A DNA stretch of 64,000 nt from PALSA-693 sp963780345. GTDB lineage: Bacteria > Actinomycetota > Acidimicrobiia > Acidimicrobiales > Palsa-688. Position 1 is the stretch's first letter. The number at the start of each line of letters is the position of its first letter. Location of the stretch: contig CAWABU010000001.1 in NCBI GenBank assembly GCA_963780345.1, forward strand, positions 310,001-374,000. The letters are read 5' to 3'. This document shows positions 43,943-53,557 of this stretch, one piece after another. Made by a program: the position numbers and the translations under genes. A model generated the notes under the pieces. That model saw only the letters and a program-made list of their open reading frames with translations, ran no database searches and was not told the origin of the DNA.

Positions 43943-44893
43943 ATGGAGGTCCTCTACCACCCCGGCGACTGCGCGACGGGCCGCGCCTGTGCGGTGACCA
44001 TCGGGGCTTACGACGGCGTCCACATCGGGCATCGTTTGCTCATCGACCGGGTGAAGCGGGTCGCCGCCGAGCAGGAACTCGCTTCCGCGGTGGTCACTTT
44101 CGACCGTCATCCGGCCTCGGTGGTGCGCCCGGATTCGGCGCCCCGTCTGTTGACCGATCTCGAGCAGCGGCTGGAGCTGCTCGAAGACACCGGTGTCGAC
44201 TATGCGCTCGTCATCCGTTTCGATCGGAATCGGGCCGACGAGTCCGCAGAGGATTTCGTTCGCGAAGTCCTGGTCGGCTGCCTCGATACCCGGGCCGTGG
44301 TCGTCGGGCATGACTTCCACTTCGGCTATCAGCGACGCGGCAACGTGGCCTTTCTCCAGGACATGGGCGCCGAGTACGGCTTCGACGTCACCGGCCTCCG
44401 CCTCTTCGGCGCCGGGCCGGGCGGCCAGCCGGTGTCATCGACGCGGATCCGGGAGCTGCTGGCAGATGGAGCCGTGGGCGAAGCCGAGGCCCTCCTCGGC
44501 CGCCCGCACCAGGTCCGGGGGGTCGTGACCGAGGGCGATCGCCGAGGCCGGGAGTTGGGCTTCCCCACGGCCAACGTGGCCCTGCCGGCATCGATCGTGG
44601 TCCCGGCCGACGGCGTCTACGCCGGCTGGTATCTGCGGCCCGACGGGGCCCACCGCCCGGCCGCCCTCTCCCTCGGTCGCCGTCCAACCTTTTATGAGCA
44701 AGCCGAGCTGTCTCTGCTCGAGGCCTATCTCCTCGATTTCGACGGCGACCTGTACGGGGAGGCGGCCCGGGTCGAGTTCGTCGCCCATCTGCGTGGCCAG
44801 GTGCGATTCGAAACGGTTGACGACCTCATCGTCCAGATGAATCGAGACGTGGCGCTCACCCGGGAGATCCTGGGAGTCGCAGATCTGGCCTAG
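43943..44893 (+). CDS. ribF: Bifunctional riboflavin kinase / FAD synthetase
   Basis: RibF makes FMN and FAD. The N-terminal nucleotidyltransferase has TIGAYDGVHIGHRLLI, GHDFHFGYQRRGN and the SSTRIRELL motif. The C-terminal riboflavin-kinase domain has RGRELGFPTANVAL and YGEAARVEFVAHLRGQVRF. At 316 residues the length is normal. It follows truB after 85 bases, the common order truB-ribF-rpsO. Confidence 0.96.
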   Translation: MEVLYHPGDCATGRACAVTIGAYDGVHIGHRLLIDRVKRVAAEQELASAVVTFDRHPASVVRPDSAPRLLTDLEQRLELLEDTGVDYALVIRFDRNRADESAEDFVREVLVGCLDTRAVVVGHDFHFGYQRRGNVAFLQDMGAEYGFDVTGLRLFGAGPGGQPVSSTRIRELLADGAVGEAEALLGRPHQVRGVVTEGDRRGRELGFPTANVALPASIVVPADGVYAGWYLRPDGAHRPAALSLGRRPTFYEQAELSLLEAYLLDFDGDLYGEAARVEFVAHLRGQVRFETVDDLIVQMNRDVALTREILGVADLA

Positions 44894-44990
44894 AGGCGGG
44901 GAGGAAGCCGTCCTCCACTCCGGGGGCGCGGGTGAGGTGTCACCCCTGGGCCGCATCCGCCCGTCCCTCCGGGGTGTGCCGCGGTCCGGA

Positions 44991-45437
44991 TCAATCGTCG
45001 TCCGATCCGGCCCTGAACCGTCGCTCGCGTTTGCGGACCCCCCGGCGGCGCTTCGTGTCCAGCCGCCTGCGCTGCGAGGCCCGGGTGGGCCGGGTCGGGG
45101 TCCGATCCGGCGTGGTGGCAAGCGCCCGGGCCAGCCTGCTCCGGAGCCGTTCGATGGCAGCAGCCCGGTTCCGCGCCTGCGATCGGTCGTCCCCGGCGGC
45201 TACCGCCACCACCGGGCCCAGGCGGGCCATCAGCACGTCCCGAGCCCACGTCGGCAGGCTGGGAGACCCCGCCACGTCGAAGCGCACCTCCGCCCTCGTG
45301 TTCGACGTGTTGACGTGCTGGCCGCCGGGGCCGCTCGACGTCGAGAAGCGCCAGGTCAGCTCGGGCCACGGGATGCTGACCCCTGGCGCCACACTCAAAC
45401 CGGCGGGCTGACCCGTCTCGGGCCGAGAGTCGGTCAC
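44991..45437 (-). CDS. arfB: Alternative ribosome-rescue peptidyl-tRNA hydrolase ArfB
   Basis: ArfB (YaeJ/ICT1 type) frees stalled ribosomes. The GGQ catalytic loop is in STSSGPGGQHVNTSNTRAEV. The C terminus is a highly basic tail (RASQRRRLDTKRRRGVRKRE) that enters the mRNA channel. At 148 residues it matches the family. It is reversed relative to the surrounding cluster and divergent from rpsO, with which it shares an upstream region. Confidence 0.93.
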   Translation of the reverse strand: MTDSRPETGQPAGLSVAPGVSIPWPELTWRFSTSSGPGGQHVNTSNTRAEVRFDVAGSPSLPTWARDVLMARLGPVVAVAAGDDRSQARNRAAAIERLRSRLARALATTPDRTPTRPTRASQRRRLDTKRRRGVRKRERRFRAGSDDD

Positions 45438-45451
45438 GTCGGGCCGCCTGC

Positions 45452-45457
45452 TAGAAT
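45452..45457 (+). promoter_or_regulatory. Possible -10 box of rpsO
   Basis: TAGAAT lies about 170 bases upstream of rpsO in the arfB-rpsO gap. It would give a long leader, in which I found no other clear element. Assignment is tentative. Confidence 0.3.
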
Positions 45458-45625
45458 TGCCTGGTGACCGACCAGGCTCGGGCGCGCCGGGACGAATGTC
45501 TCTCGCGGGGGTCGTGTCCGCTCAACCCCGAAATGTGTCTCCCAACGTATGTCAACCTCATGTGCGTCAGCCGGGCGCGGCGCATCCTCGATAGTCCGAC
45601 CTAACTGAAAGAACCCTACGCATTC

Positions 45626-45883
45626 ATGCCAGACAAAGCCGCCACGATCGCGGCCTACCGCACCCACGAGACCGACACCGGCTCGCCTGAGGTCCAGGTC
45701 GCCATCCTCAGCGAGCGTATCGCCCATCTCACCGAGCACCTCAAGGTCCACAAGGGTGATCACCACACCCGCCGCGGCCTGATGAAGATGATCGGGCGGC
45801 GGCGGCGCCTCCTCGACTACGTGCGAGACAACGATGTCGAGCGCTACCGGGAGCTCATCTCCAAGCTGGGGCTGCGTCGCTAG
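45626..45883 (+). CDS. rpsO: Ribosomal protein S15
   Basis: S15 is a primary 16S rRNA binder. At 85 residues the sequence is textbook: HETDTGSPEVQVAILSERI, HHTRRGLMKMIGRRRRLLDY. It is followed by pnp as in many bacteria. A GAAAGAACC-type weak ribosome site precedes the ATG. Confidence 0.97.
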   Translation: MPDKAATIAAYRTHETDTGSPEVQVAILSERIAHLTEHLKVHKGDHHTRRGLMKMIGRRRRLLDYVRDNDVERYRELISKLGLRR

Positions 45884-45894
45884 GCGCATCTCTT

Positions 45895-45914
45895 CGGGCG
45901 GCATCCGCCGCCCG
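45895..45914 (+). terminator. Strong hairpin between rpsO and pnp
   Basis: CGGGCGGC and GCCGCCCG pair perfectly around an ATCC loop, 12 bases after rpsO. No U-tract follows, so it may be an RNA-processing or stabilising hairpin instead of a full terminator. An AT-rich TATACG (45959-45964) further on could be a pnp promoter. Confidence 0.4.
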
Positions 45915-46108
45915 TTCGCCATCCGGGTGACCGCACTGGCCGTCCCGGAGCACAACAATATACGAGCGGCGACCGCCGGTCAGCTGCCAGTCGAGGATCC
46001 CCGGGGCCAGGTTGCCGGGAACGCCGGTTCGGGGATCGCCGACTGGGAACTGGCCCCCCCGCCGCTCCGCCGCCCGGGAATCCCGGGCTCCAGAAAGGAG
46101 CGGACCAT

Positions 46109-48514
46109 ATGGCCGCCAATTCCCCCAAACTCACCAAAGTCTCCGCCCCCGTCAGCGGAACATCGAAATCCATATCGCTTGAGACGGGTCGCCTCGCCCA
46201 GCAGTCCCAGGGGGCCGTCGTTGCTCAGCTGGGCGAAACAGTCGTGCTGGCCACGGCGAACGCCGCTTCCACGGTCCGTGACGGGATCGATTTCTTCCCC
46301 CTCACGGTGGACGTCGAAGAGCGCATGTACGCCGCCGGCAAGATCCCCGGCTCGTTTTTCCGTCGAGAGGGTCGGCCGTCCGATACTGCCATCCTCACGG
46401 CCCGGCTCATCGACCGGCCCTTGCGGCCCAGCTTCGCCGAGGGATTCCGCAACGAGACGCAGGTCGTCGTCACCGTCCTCGGCGCCGACCAGGAGAATCC
46501 CCATGACGTGCTGGCGATCAACGCCGCCAGCGCCGCCCTCATGCTGTCCGGAGTGCCCTTCGACGGGCCGATCGGCGCGGTGCGCTTCGCCTACGACGGC
46601 GAAGGAAGATGGGTGCCGCATCCGACCTACCAGGAGGGCGACGAGTCGGCGTTCGAGCTGGTGGTGGCGGGTCGGCAGCTCGACGACGGCGACGTGGCCA
46701 TCATGATGGTCGAGGCCGGAGGCACCGAATCGGCGTGGACCCTGTTCGAGTCCGGCGCGCCGAAGGTCACGGAGGAGGTGATTGCGGCCGGCCTCGAAGC
46801 CGCGAAGGTCTGGATTCGGGAGAGCGTGGAACTGCAGCGTCGGCTGGTCGCAGAGGCAGGCAGCCGGCCGCCCCTTCCCTTCGTTGCTCAGGTGGACTAC
46901 GGCTCTGATGTAGCCGAACGGGTCGCTCAGGTGGGCCGGCAACAGGTCGACGAGGTGACGACCATCACTGCCAAGGCTGAGCGGGAGGCAGCCACGGACA
47001 AGGTCACCAGCGCCATCGTGGCCGAGCTCTCCGGCGAGTTCGAAGGCCGGGAGCACGAGATCAAGGCCGCGGTCCGGTCGCTGACCAAGCAACTGGTGCG
47101 GCAGCGCATCGCCACGACCGGCGTGCGCATCGACGGGCGTGGCCCGACCGACATCCGACCGCTGGCCGCGGAGGTCGGAGTGATCGCGACCGCGCATGGC
47201 TCGGGGCTCTTCCAGCGGGGCGAGACGCAGGTGCTCAACATCACCACCCTCGGCATGCCGCGCATGGACCAGCTGCTCGACACCATCGGTATCGACGACA
47301 AAAAGCGCTACATGCACCACTACAACATGCCCCCCTACGCCAACGGCGAGACCGGCCGGGTGGGAAGTCCCAAGCGACGGGAGATCGGCCACGGCCTCCT
47401 CGCTGAGCGAGCCCTGCTCCCGGTGGTCCCCCCGGTCGAGGAGTTTCCCTACGCCCTGCGCCTGGTGTCCGAGGTGCTCTCCTCCAATGGCTCGACCTCG
47501 ATGGCGTCGGTCTGCGCATCGACCCTGTCGTTGATGGACGCCGGGGTGCCGGTCAAGGCGCCCGTGGGTGGAATCGCGATGGGCCTGGTCAAGGTCGACG
47601 ACCGCTACATCACCCTGACAGACATCCTCGGGGCCGAGGATGCCTTCGGTGACATGGACTTCAAGGTGGCCGGCACTGCCGATTTCGTGACCGCCCTCCA
47701 GCTCGACACCAAGATCGACGGCCTCCCTGCTGACGTGCTGGCGTCGGCTCTCCAGCAGGCCCACGAGGCACGGATCAAGATCCTCGCGGTCATGGCCGGC
47801 GCCATTACCAAGCCCCGGGAGGACGTTCGGGACACGGCGCCGAAGATCCTCAGCCTGGAAATTCCCCTCGACAAAATCGGCGAGGTCATCGGACCCAAGG
47901 GCAAGGTCATCAACAGCCTGCAGCAGGAGACCGGGACCGACATCGCCGTCGACGATGACGGGGTGACCGGTACCGTCACCATCGGCGCCCGGGACGGCGG
48001 GGCCGTAGCCGAGGCTCGCCGGCGCATCGAGATGATCCTCGATCCACCCAAGGCGGAGGTCGGTGCCGTCTACACCGGCAAGGTCGTCAACGTCACCAAG
48101 TTCGGGGCCTTCGTCAACATCCTGCCCGGGCGCGATGGCCTGGTCCACATCTCGAAGCTCGGTCGCGGCCGGCGGGTCGAGAAGGTAGAGGACGTGCTCG
48201 ACCTCGGCGACGAGGTCGAGGTGCGCGTCGACGACATCGACCCGCAGGGCAAGGTGTCCCTGTCGCTGGCCGGCGCGGTCGACGGCGGCAATCCGGTGGA
48301 TGGCTCGGCCGGTCCTTCGTCCAACCGGCAGGACCATGAACCAGCCGCCGATCAGGAGTCGGGCGGCGACGTCGTCTCCTTTGAGGACAGCTGGGAGGCG
48401 GAGGCCCAGGCCACCTTCGGCGATCTTGGGCCGGCCCAGACCGTCGGCGGACCCGGCCGGCCCGCCGAGGAGGGAGACCGGGGACCCCGGCGCAACCCCC
48501 GCCGCCGGCGCTAG
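46109..48514 (+). CDS. pnp: Polyribonucleotide nucleotidyltransferase
   Basis: PNPase degrades RNA phosphorolytically and can add tails. Two RNase PH domains (DFFPLTVDVEERMYAAGKIP; VLNITTLGMPRMDQL and MHHYNMPPYANGETG) flank a helical domain. Then come KH (KIGEVIGPKGKVINSLQQET) and S1 (GKVVNVTKFGAFVNILPGRD) domains. The 801 residues include an acidic/basic tail of about 70 ending RRNPRRRR. ATG 46109 has AGAAAGGAG upstream. Confidence 0.97.
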   Translation: MAANSPKLTKVSAPVSGTSKSISLETGRLAQQSQGAVVAQLGETVVLATANAASTVRDGIDFFPLTVDVEERMYAAGKIPGSFFRREGRPSDTAILTARLIDRPLRPSFAEGFRNETQVVVTVLGADQENPHDVLAINAASAALMLSGVPFDGPIGAVRFAYDGEGRWVPHPTYQEGDESAFELVVAGRQLDDGDVAIMMVEAGGTESAWTLFESGAPKVTEEVIAAGLEAAKVWIRESVELQRRLVAEAGSRPPLPFVAQVDYGSDVAERVAQVGRQQVDEVTTITAKAEREAATDKVTSAIVAELSGEFEGREHEIKAAVRSLTKQLVRQRIATTGVRIDGRGPTDIRPLAAEVGVIATAHGSGLFQRGETQVLNITTLGMPRMDQLLDTIGIDDKKRYMHHYNMPPYANGETGRVGSPKRREIGHGLLAERALLPVVPPVEEFPYALRLVSEVLSSNGSTSMASVCASTLSLMDAGVPVKAPVGGIAMGLVKVDDRYITLTDILGAEDAFGDMDFKVAGTADFVTALQLDTKIDGLPADVLASALQQAHEARIKILAVMAGAITKPREDVRDTAPKILSLEIPLDKIGEVIGPKGKVINSLQQETGTDIAVDDDGVTGTVTIGARDGGAVAEARRRIEMILDPPKAEVGAVYTGKVVNVTKFGAFVNILPGRDGLVHISKLGRGRRVEKVEDVLDLGDEVEVRVDDIDPQGKVSLSLAGAVDGGNPVDGSAGPSSNRQDHEPAADQESGGDVVSFEDSWEAEAQATFGDLGPAQTVGGPGRPAEEGDRGPRRNPRRRR

Positions 48515-48580
48515 TGGCTCCATCGATCCGTCAGGGCGAGGCGGTCCGTCTGGCCCGGGTATCGCGACCCGGCCGATCGT

Positions 48581-48688
48581 CTCGGGTGGCCGGGGCGTCT
48601 CGGGTGGTCGGGGCGTCTCGGGTGGTCGGGGCGTCTCGGGTGGTCGGGGCGTCTCGGGTGGCCCGGGCGTCTCGGGTGGCCCGGGCGT
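48581..48688 (+). repeat. 18-bp tandem repeat upstream of the M16 peptidase gene
   Basis: Six units of CTCGGGTGGTCGGGGCGT lie in the gap between pnp and the peptidase gene. Units 2-4 are identical; unit 1 has C for T, and units 5-6 read CTCGGGTGGCCCGGGCGT. They end about 35 bases before the GTG start. They could be read in frame only if the peptidase began far upstream, which its conserved N terminus argues against. Confidence 0.9.
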
Positions 48689-48722
48689 CGGCGATCGGGC
48701 CCGTGGATACTCCGGCGCCATC

Positions 48723-49976
48723 GTGAGCCTGCAGCAAACCACCCTCGACGAGGGCCTCACGGTCGTCACCGAGCGGATGCCGGATGTCCGCTCGGTGAGC
48801 ATCGGGTTCTGGGTCGGAACCGGTTCGGTCGACGAAACTCCCGGCCAGGCCGGGGCCTCGCATTTCCTCGAACATCTTCTCTTCAAGGGGACGCCGACCA
48901 GGTCGGCCCGGAGTATCGCCGAAGACGTCGATGCCGTCGGCGGCGACATGAACGCCTTCACCACCAAGGAGTACACGGCCTTTTACGTGCGCCTGCTCGC
49001 CGAGGACCACCAGCTTGGGCTCGACATTCTGTCGGACATCATCTGGTCGCCCGCCTTCCGGCCCGAGGAATTCGAATCGGAGCGGCAGGTGATCCTGGAA
49101 GAGATCCTCATGCACGCCGACGACCCGGCCGACCTGGTGCATGACGTGCTGGCCAGTGCCCTGTACCCCGAACACCCCCTCGGGAGAGAGGTCCTCGGCG
49201 AGCAGGTGACCGTCGAGGCCATGAGCGTCGACGACGTGGCCCGCTTTCACGCATCCCACTACCGGCCGGCCAACATGGTCGTCGCCGCGGCCGGACTGCT
49301 CGAGCACGATCAGATCGTCGAGGGTCTCGCCAGCCGGTTGCGCGGCCGCACCGGCGGCACCGCCCCGGCCCGAGTCGCGCCGTCACTGCCGGCGCTGTCG
49401 CGCGTGGTCCTCGCCCGGCCGACCGAGCAGGTGCATCTGGTGGTCGCGGCGCCGGCCCCCGATCGCGCCGATGAAGACCGGCATGCCATGTCGATCATCG
49501 ACCATGTCCTCGGTGGAGGGATGTCGAGCCGGCTGTTCCAGTCCATCCGCGAGGAGCGGGGCCTGGCGTACTCCGTGTACAGCTACCGGCTGGCGTTTCA
49601 GGGCGCGGGTGCCCTCGCCATCTACGCGGGCACGGCACCGGCCCATGCCTCCGAGGTGCGGGATCTGATCAGCGCCGGTTTCGACAACATGGTGGAAAAG
49701 GGGGTGACCGCCGAGGAGTTCGAAAAGGCTCGAAGCCACCTGCGAGGGTCGGTGGCCCTCGGGCTGGAAGACAGCGGGGCCCGGATGAGCCGCCTCGGTC
49801 ACAGCCAGATCGTGCACGGCCGGGTTCTTACCCTCGACGAGATCGAGGCCCGTCTGACCGCCCTCGACCTCGACCAGGTCAACGACGTGTGCGCCCGATG
49901 GCTCTCGGGCCCTCGCACCCTGGCGTGCGTCGGTCCTTTCGATTTCGACGCCGGCGGGCTGGAGGCGGCCGGCTAG
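48723..49976 (+). CDS. M16 family zinc peptidase
   Basis: This is a processing-peptidase-like protein of 417 residues. The inverted zinc motif HFLEH is in GASHFLEHLLFKGT, and the downstream Glu of the zinc site is in the LAEDHQLGLDILSD / FESERQVILEEI region. A second, non-catalytic half follows with IIDHVLGGGMSSRLFQSIRE. The neighbours pnp upstream and dapB downstream are typical for actinobacteria. The substrate is unknown. GTG 48723 gives the usual start SLQQTTLDEGLTVV. Confidence 0.92.
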   Translation: MSLQQTTLDEGLTVVTERMPDVRSVSIGFWVGTGSVDETPGQAGASHFLEHLLFKGTPTRSARSIAEDVDAVGGDMNAFTTKEYTAFYVRLLAEDHQLGLDILSDIIWSPAFRPEEFESERQVILEEILMHADDPADLVHDVLASALYPEHPLGREVLGEQVTVEAMSVDDVARFHASHYRPANMVVAAAGLLEHDQIVEGLASRLRGRTGGTAPARVAPSLPALSRVVLARPTEQVHLVVAAPAPDRADEDRHAMSIIDHVLGGGMSSRLFQSIREERGLAYSVYSYRLAFQGAGALAIYAGTAPAHASEVRDLISAGFDNMVEKGVTAEEFEKARSHLRGSVALGLEDSGARMSRLGHSQIVHGRVLTLDEIEARLTALDLDQVNDVCARWLSGPRTLACVGPFDFDAGGLEAAG

Positions 49977-50321
49977 CGGAGCCTGGCCGTCCGGCGCGCC
50001 CAAGGGGGCTAGCCGGTTTGCCCGAGTGTCGGCCCGATGGGTGAGCGGAGGCAGGCCCGCAGCGGCCGCAGGTCCTTCTGGTCGTCCGGTTTCCCCGATC
50101 GCCCGGGTGCGGACTCCGAGGGCGAGATGGAGGGACGGCTGCCGCCGACCTTTCCTGACGCGATTTGTGCCATTTTCGGGCTCTCTCGGAGCTTCTCTGG
50201 CGCGAACTGTGCCCACCTGAACCGTGGCACGCGACAGTAAAGAAGGCGGCACGTCGCAAAAACGGCAATCACCGCGCTCGCCTCGTGGGCGATGGTGAGC
50301 GCGGCAGTACTGTCAGCAGCC
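49977..50321. other. Noncoding region upstream of dapB
   Basis: No gene is supported. Degenerate half-sites are visible: GCGATTTGTGCC (about 50160), GCGAACTGTGCC (about 50202), GGCACGCGAC and GGCACGTCGCAAA (50248-50260). TACTGT (50308-50313) is eight bases before the dapB ATG and is its probable -10. Confidence 0.5.
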
Positions 50322-51095
50322 ATGAGAGTTGCCGTGCTCGGAGCGGCCGGCCGCATGGGATCGACCGTGTGCGCCTCGGTCGAGGAGGCCCAGGACCTCA
50401 CCCTGGTGGCCGCGGTCGACCCGAGGGGCGCGGGTGGCCACGTCGCGGCCGGGTTGGAGATCGGGTCCGATCTCGAGACTCTGACCGCGACCGATGCCGA
50501 GGTGGCGGTCGACTTCACCGTGGCAGGCGCCGCGCTTGCCAATGCCGCCTGGTGTGCTGCTCACGGCATCCACTCGGTGATTGGCACGACGGGTCTGGAT
50601 GACTCCGCCCTCGCCACCCTGGCGGACGCCTACCCGGCCAGCGGCGGGACGGGCTGCGTGGTGGCACCCAACTTCGCCATCGGCGCCGTGCTCATGATGC
50701 GGTTTGCCGAAATGGCGTCGCCCTGGTTCGATTCGGGCGAGATCATCGAGCTGCACCACGAGGCCAAGGTTGACGCCCCATCCGGCACCGCCATGCTCAC
50801 GGCCAACCGGATGGCGGCCGCTTCGCCCGAATGGACGGCGGACCCCACCCGGGTCGAGGTGGTGGAAGGGGCCAGGGGGGGCAAGGGGCCGGCAGGCATC
50901 CGCATCCACTCGGTGCGACTGCGAGGGCTGGTTGCCCACCAGGAGGTTGTGCTCGGCACGGAGGCCCAGAGCCTGACCATCCGCCACGACTCGTACGACC
51001 GGCGATCCTTCATGCCCGGCGTACTGCTCGCCGTGCGGGCAGTGGCGGACCGGCCCGGTCTCACCGTCGGGCTGGAGGCCCTGCTCGGCATCTGA
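50322..51095 (+). CDS. dapB: 4-hydroxy-tetrahydrodipicolinate reductase
   Basis: DapB reduces dihydrodipicolinate in lysine and DAP synthesis. NAD(P)-binding AVLGAAGRMGSTV, the catalytic ELHHEAKVDAPSGTA and the C-terminal HDSYDRRSFMPGVLLAVRAV are diagnostic. ATG 50322 is chosen because the Rossmann strand starts there; an upstream in-frame ATG would add ten residues. At 257 residues the length is normal. dapA lies 1.6 kb downstream. Confidence 0.96.
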   Translation: MRVAVLGAAGRMGSTVCASVEEAQDLTLVAAVDPRGAGGHVAAGLEIGSDLETLTATDAEVAVDFTVAGAALANAAWCAAHGIHSVIGTTGLDDSALATLADAYPASGGTGCVVAPNFAIGAVLMMRFAEMASPWFDSGEIIELHHEAKVDAPSGTAMLTANRMAAASPEWTADPTRVEVVEGARGGKGPAGIRIHSVRLRGLVAHQEVVLGTEAQSLTIRHDSYDRRSFMPGVLLAVRAVADRPGLTVGLEALLGI

Positions 51096-51483
51096 CCGCT
51101 GCCGGGCACCTCCCGTCGGGCTGCAGGCCGCCGCTGCCACGGACCGCCGCCCGCACGGACCGCCGCCCGCCGGGCTGTGGCACCAGCGCTGCCAGGCCGC
51201 CGCCGGCACGGACCGCCGCCCGCCGGATGCCGTCGGCGCGGAGCCGCGCCCCCGGGAATCTCACCGCTCCCTTGCGCCCCTCGCCGGCTCGGGGCGCCTG
51301 CCGTCTGGCCGCCACCCCGATCCGAACGGAAATCGACCAGGGCGCTCTTGACAGCAACCGGTCCAGCGTTAAGGTAACAGTGATAGGTAATCGGCCCGGT
51401 GGCTCTGGTAGGTCGGGCGCCAGGCGGGCCAGGATGCCGCGGACGTGCAGTTGGCGCCTGGCAGGGATGGGGAGGGTGACGGC
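51096..51483. other. Noncoding repeat-containing region and promoter of the diiron-protein gene
   Basis: No gene is supported. A 16-base unit CACGGACCGCCGCCCG occurs at 51138-51153, 51154-51169 and 51207-51222 within larger GC-rich imperfect repeats. Further right is a promoter with consensus TTGACA (51348-51353) and TAAGGT (51370-51375), 16 bases apart. Confidence 0.55.
51348..51375 (+). promoter_or_regulatory. Sigma-70-type promoter of the diiron-protein gene
   Basis: A perfect -35 TTGACA and a -10-like TAAGGT have 16-base spacing, about 108 bases before GTG 51484. It is the only perfect -35 that I noticed paired with a plausible -10 in the window. Confidence 0.55.
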
Positions 51484-52599
<1,116 letters not shown>

Positions 52600-52604
52600 C
52601 CTGA

Positions 52605-52627
52605 TTTGCGACCCAGCCCGTCGCAAA
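52605..52627. promoter_or_regulatory. Perfect inverted repeat upstream of dapA (candidate operator)
   Basis: TTTGCGA (52605-52611) and TCGCAAA (52621-52627) are separated by nine bases. The right arm ends 27 bases before the probable -10 of dapA, so the site overlaps the -35 region. TCGCAAA also occurs upstream of dapB (50254-50260). Confidence 0.45.
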
Positions 52628-52654
52628 AGGGCCGGTCTTCCGCCGCCTGACCTA

Positions 52655-52660
52655 TAGGCT
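52655..52660 (+). promoter_or_regulatory. Probable -10 element of dapA
   Basis: TAGGCT (in CTATAGGCT) is six bases before the dapA ATG, so the mRNA would be leaderless. Confidence 0.5.
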
Positions 52661-52666
52661 CTGGCC

Positions 52667-53557
52667 ATGCCTGCGGTCGGACGCTTTGGTCCTGTGGGAT
52701 GTGCCATGGTGACCCCCTTCGATCCGGGGGGTGGACTCGATATCGATGGCGCCGTCCGGCTGGCCCGGTGGCTCTCCGAGCACGGCAACGACTTCCTCGT
52801 TGTCGCCGGCACCACCGGCGAGAGCCCGGTCCTTTCCGACGCCGAGAAGGCCGCGCTGTGGGCGGCGGTGGCTGGCGCGGTCAGCATCCCGGTCGTCGCG
52901 GGCACCAGCACCCCGGACACGGGTCATTCCGTCGAACTCACTCGAGCGGCCGTGGCGGCCGGCGCCGCGGGGATCCTGGCGGTGACGCCGTACTACAGCC
53001 GTCCTCCCCAGGCGGGGATCGAGGCCCACGTGCGCGCCGTCGCCGACGCCGCCGCCGGGTTGCCCGTCCTTCTCTACGACATCCCTGTACGCACCGGGCG
53101 CCAGCTGGCCCCGGACCTGATCGTCCGGCTCGCCCGCGACGGCGTCATTGCCGGCGTGAAGGATGCCACCGCCAGCCCGGCCGCCACGGCTGCCCTGCTG
53201 AGCCAGACACCACCGGGCTTCGAGTGCTACAGCGGCAACGACGGGGACACCCTCCCGCTGCTGGCCGTCGGCGCGGTGGGGACCATCTCGGTCGAGAGCC
53301 ACTGGGCCGGCGACGAGGTGGCCGAGATGGTGGCCGCCTTCGTCAAGGGCGACGTGGACCACGCCCGGGCGGTCAATGCCCGCCTGGTGCCCTCGCACCG
53401 CTTCCAGTCGACCGACACCGCCCCGAACCCCATCCCGGCGAAAGCCATGATGCGGACCCTCGGGCTGCCGGCGGGTGAGTGCCGATTGCCGCTCGGTCCG
53501 GCTCCCGAGGGGCTCGAGGAGGCAGCCCGCGAGGTCTTTTCCCAGCTCCGTGGTTGA
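52667..53557 (+). CDS. dapA: 4-hydroxy-tetrahydrodipicolinate synthase
   Basis: DapA condenses pyruvate with aspartate semialdehyde. The TIM-barrel motifs VVAGTTGESPVLSDAE, LLYDIPVRTGRQL and the Schiff-base lysine in VIAGVKDATAS are present. At 296 residues it is intact. The RNase J gene starts inside its 3' end (GTG 53550), an arrangement common in actinobacteria. Confidence 0.96.
   Translation: MPAVGRFGPVGCAMVTPFDPGGGLDIDGAVRLARWLSEHGNDFLVVAGTTGESPVLSDAEKAALWAAVAGAVSIPVVAGTSTPDTGHSVELTRAAVAAGAAGILAVTPYYSRPPQAGIEAHVRAVADAAAGLPVLLYDIPVRTGRQLAPDLIVRLARDGVIAGVKDATASPAATAALLSQTPPGFECYSGNDGDTLPLLAVGAVGTISVESHWAGDEVAEMVAAFVKGDVDHARAVNARLVPSHRFQSTDTAPNPIPAKAMMRTLGLPAGECRLPLGPAPEGLEEAAREVFSQLRG

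Noticed and set aside
48300..48722. Extension of the M16 peptidase upstream through the 18-bp repeats
   Set aside because: It would overlap the end of pnp by more than 200 bases. The conserved peptidase start SLQQTTLDEGL coincides with GTG 48723.
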